This document shows, in pieces, positions 62,129 through 64,000 of a DNA stretch of 64,000 bases. The DNA comes from Pseudomonas campi. Lineage in GTDB: Bacteria; Pseudomonadota; Gammaproteobacteria; Pseudomonadales; Pseudomonadaceae. Location: the NCBI RefSeq assembly GCF_013200955.2, contig NZ_CP053697.2, forward strand, positions 3,968,001-4,032,000, given 5' to 3'. Position 1 is the stretch's first letter. Every line of letters begins with the position of its first letter. The notes below the pieces were generated by a model that searched no databases, was not told where the DNA came from, and saw only the letters and a list, made by a program, of their open reading frames with translations. The translations under genes were made by a program, and so were the position numbers.

Positions 62129-63505
62129 GTGAACAGCGCTTTCTCCTCCTTGCCCCTTTCCGCCGCCATGCTGGCCAACCTCGACGCCCTCGGTTATGCC
62201 GAGATGACGCCGATCCAGGCGCAAAGCCTGCCGGTGATTCTCAAGGGCATGGACCTGATCGCCCAGGCCAAGACCGGCAGCGGCAAGACCGCAGCCTTCG
62301 GCATCGGCCTGCTGGCACCGCTAAATCCGCGCTTCTTCGGTTGCCAGGCGCTGGTGCTGTGCCCGACCCGCGAGCTGGCCGACCAGGTCGCCAAGGAGCT
62401 GCGCCGCCTGGCCCGCGCCGCCGACAACATCAAGATCCTCACCCTCTGCGGCGGCGTGCCGTTCGGCCCGCAGATCGGCTCGCTGGAACACGGTGCCCAC
62501 GTCATCGTCGGCACCCCGGGGCGCATCCAGGAACACCTGAAGAAGGGCACCCTCAAGCTCGACGGCCTCAACTGCCTGGTGCTCGACGAAGCCGACCGCA
62601 TGCTCGACATGGGCTTCTACGACAGCATCGCCGAGATCATCAACCAGACCCCGGCCAAGCGGCAGACCCTGCTGTTCTCCGCCACCTACCCGACCGGTAT
62701 CAAGCAGCTCAGCGCGACCTTCATGCGCGACCCGCAGCAGGTCAAGGTCGAGGCCCTGCACGACGATGCGCAGATCGAACAGCGCTTCTACGAGATCGCC
62801 CCGGAGCAGCGCATGGATGCCGTGCTCAAGCTGCTCCACAGCTACCGCCCGGAATCCTGCGTGGCCTTCTGCTTCACCAAGCAGCAGTGCCAGGAGCTGG
62901 TCGATCACCTGACGGCCAACGGCATTTCCGCAGCCGCACTGAATGGCGACCTGGAACAGCGCGACCGCGACCAGGTGCTGGCGATGTTCGCCAACCGCAG
63001 CCTGTCGGTGCTGGTGGCCACCGACGTGGCGGCCCGCGGCCTGGATATCGACGCCCTGGACATGGTGATCAACGTCGAGCTGGCGCGTGACTCGGAAATC
63101 CACATCCACCGCGTTGGCCGTACCGGCCGCGCCGGTGCCAAGGGCATGGCCATGAGCCTGGTCGCCCCGGCCGAAGGGCAACGCGCCCAGGCCATCGAAA
63201 CCCTGCAGAAGAGCCCGCTGAACTGGCACCCGCTGAGCAGCCTCAAGGTGCAGAGCGGCGAGCCGCTGCAACCGCCGATGGTCACCCTGTGCATCGGTGC
63301 CGGGCGCAAGGAGAAGCTGCGCCCCGGCGACATCCTCGGCGCACTCACCGGCGAGGCCGGGCTGCCCGGCGCGAAGATCGGCAAGATCGCCCTGTTCGAC
63401 TACCAGGCCTTCGTCGCCGTCGAGCGCGACGTGGCCAAGCTAGCGCTCAAGCGCCTCAGCGAAGGCAAGATCAAGGGTCGCTCGCTGCGCGTACGCCCAC
63501 TCTGA
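62129..63505 (+). CDS. dbpA: ATP-dependent RNA helicase DbpA
   Basis: A 458-residue DEAD-box helicase acting on 23S rRNA during 50S assembly. Q motif (EMTPIQAQSLPVI), motif I AKTGSGKT, Ia PTRELA, DEAD, SAT, and motif VI HRVGRTGRAG; the C-terminal about 75 residues are the DbpA RNA-binding domain that targets hairpin 92. GTG at 62129 was preferred to TTG at 62114. Confidence 0.95.
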   Translation: MNSAFSSLPLSAAMLANLDALGYAEMTPIQAQSLPVILKGMDLIAQAKTGSGKTAAFGIGLLAPLNPRFFGCQALVLCPTRELADQVAKELRRLARAADNIKILTLCGGVPFGPQIGSLEHGAHVIVGTPGRIQEHLKKGTLKLDGLNCLVLDEADRMLDMGFYDSIAEIINQTPAKRQTLLFSATYPTGIKQLSATFMRDPQQVKVEALHDDAQIEQRFYEIAPEQRMDAVLKLLHSYRPESCVAFCFTKQQCQELVDHLTANGISAAALNGDLEQRDRDQVLAMFANRSLSVLVATDVAARGLDIDALDMVINVELARDSEIHIHRVGRTGRAGAKGMAMSLVAPAEGQRAQAIETLQKSPLNWHPLSSLKVQSGEPLQPPMVTLCIGAGRKEKLRPGDILGALTGEAGLPGAKIGKIALFDYQAFVAVERDVAKLALKRLSEGKIKGRSLRVRPL

Positions 63506-63745
63506 GCACCTGATTACGGTCTGCCCCAACCGGCGATGAACACGGCGGGCAGATCGCAACCAGCCGCTGAGTGCAAGGTCGCTCAAGGATCGGCCCCGCG
63601 CGGCCACCCACTACCGACCTCACAGCCCAGCGGCAAAATCGCCCGCGGCTTTTGCCCCAACGCCCGCTAGACTGGTGCCTTGACGGTGGCTTGCGCCGTC
63701 TTCTCCAAGACCCTTATCACACTCCCGGCGGGTAGCCGTTCGCCC
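63506..63745. other. 240-bp gap between dbpA and yccS
   Basis: GATCTGCCCGCC-type inverted bases flank 63520-63556 (GTCTGCCCC ... GGCGGGCAGATC) without a T-run. TAGACT at 63668 could be a -10 for yccS. Nothing else recognised. Confidence 0.4.
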
Positions 63746-64000
63746 ATGCCTTCATCGCTCGACTTCACCCTGCGCAGCCTGTGGGCGCGCGAAAAATTCA
63801 CCTACGGCATCCGCGTGTTCATCGCGCTGGCCGGCTCCATGGCACTGTGCTGGTACCTGGACAAGATCGCCCTGGTCATCCCGCTGTTCCTCGGCTGCAT
63901 CGCCAGCGCCCTGGCCGAGAGCGACGACCACTGGCGCGGCCGCCTGCAGGCCCTGCTGGTCACCCTGCTGTGCTTCGCCGCCACCGCCACCGCGGTGCAA
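63746..64000 (+). CDS. yccS: YccS/FUSC family membrane protein, N-terminal part (cut by window edge)
   Basis: The first 85 residues are visible: SSLDFTLRSLWAREKFTYGI then VFIALAGSMALCWYLD, KIALVIPLFLGCIASALAES and DDHWRGRL. This is the N-terminal signature of YccS, an inner-membrane FUSC-type protein of about 700 residues. From memory its neighbour in P. aeruginosa is also dbpA. Confidence 0.85.
   Translation, partial: MPSSLDFTLRSLWAREKFTYGIRVFIALAGSMALCWYLDKIALVIPLFLGCIASALAESDDHWRGRLQALLVTLLCFAATATAVQ

Overview
This GC-rich window has tightly packed genes and frequent 4-8 bp start/stop overlaps. It reads as the chromosome of a Pseudomonas, probably in the mendocina/alcaligenes/oleovorans neighbourhood. 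Markers include the biotin operon bioB-F-H-C-D, glcB, creBC/creD, dbpA next to yccS, estA and rarD. From memory, much of the gene order from 14.9 kb to the end matches the P. aeruginosa PA0454-PA0508 block, interrupted by accessory genes. No rRNA, tRNA, CRISPR array, insertion sequence or prophage was seen.

Layout. 0-4.3 kb: end of a ketosynthase-like gene facing a darA-darB-btrH dialkylresorcinol-type cluster. 4.3-14.5 kb: small envelope proteins, a lipocalin, fructose-bisphosphatase, the esterase autotransporter EstA and a DUF3999/DUF2339 membrane pair. 14.9-22.1 kb: three acyl-CoA dehydrogenase paralogues with a diguanylate cyclase among them. 22.2-23.3 kb: a SprA-type metalloprotease and a flagellar-rod-like protein. 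23.4-28.0 kb: the biotin operon, divergent from comF and controlled by a clear BirA box. 28.1-35.8 kb: comF, srkA, a binding protein, rarD, a GcvR-like ACT protein, an acetyltransferase and malate synthase G. 35.8-36.8 kb: gene-free DNA with two palindromic elements. 36.8-42.7 kb: two orphan binding proteins, then a chemoreceptor-porin-binding protein operon. 42.7-52.5 kb: LysR, SDR and tautomerase genes, a nitronate monooxygenase, a cNMP/CBS/DUF294 protein with its exonuclease, a PepSY pair, a Baeyer-Villiger monooxygenase and a GST. 52.7-59.9 kb: a chain of four small membrane genes, creD, a CBS protein, creC, creB and an HD-GYP protein. 60.0-64.0 kb: an acyltransferase, TorT, DbpA and the start of YccS.

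The most unusual content is non-coding. (1) Between rarD and the gcvR-like gene lies a directly duplicated module of about 160 bp. Each copy has two perfect DnaA boxes exactly 112 bp apart and a hairpin whose stem changes while its position is kept. (2) Five copies of a 142-bp nested palindrome, with stems that covary, sit exactly at gene boundaries; in three the terminal TAA or TAG serves as a gene's stop codon, and in two an altered arm looks like a Shine-Dalgarno sequence. (3) A palindrome of about 516 bp lies downstream of glcB. (4) PsrA-type operators lie upstream of both a fadE-like gene and estA. (5) At least six families of REP-like hairpins are present, one nested inside another.
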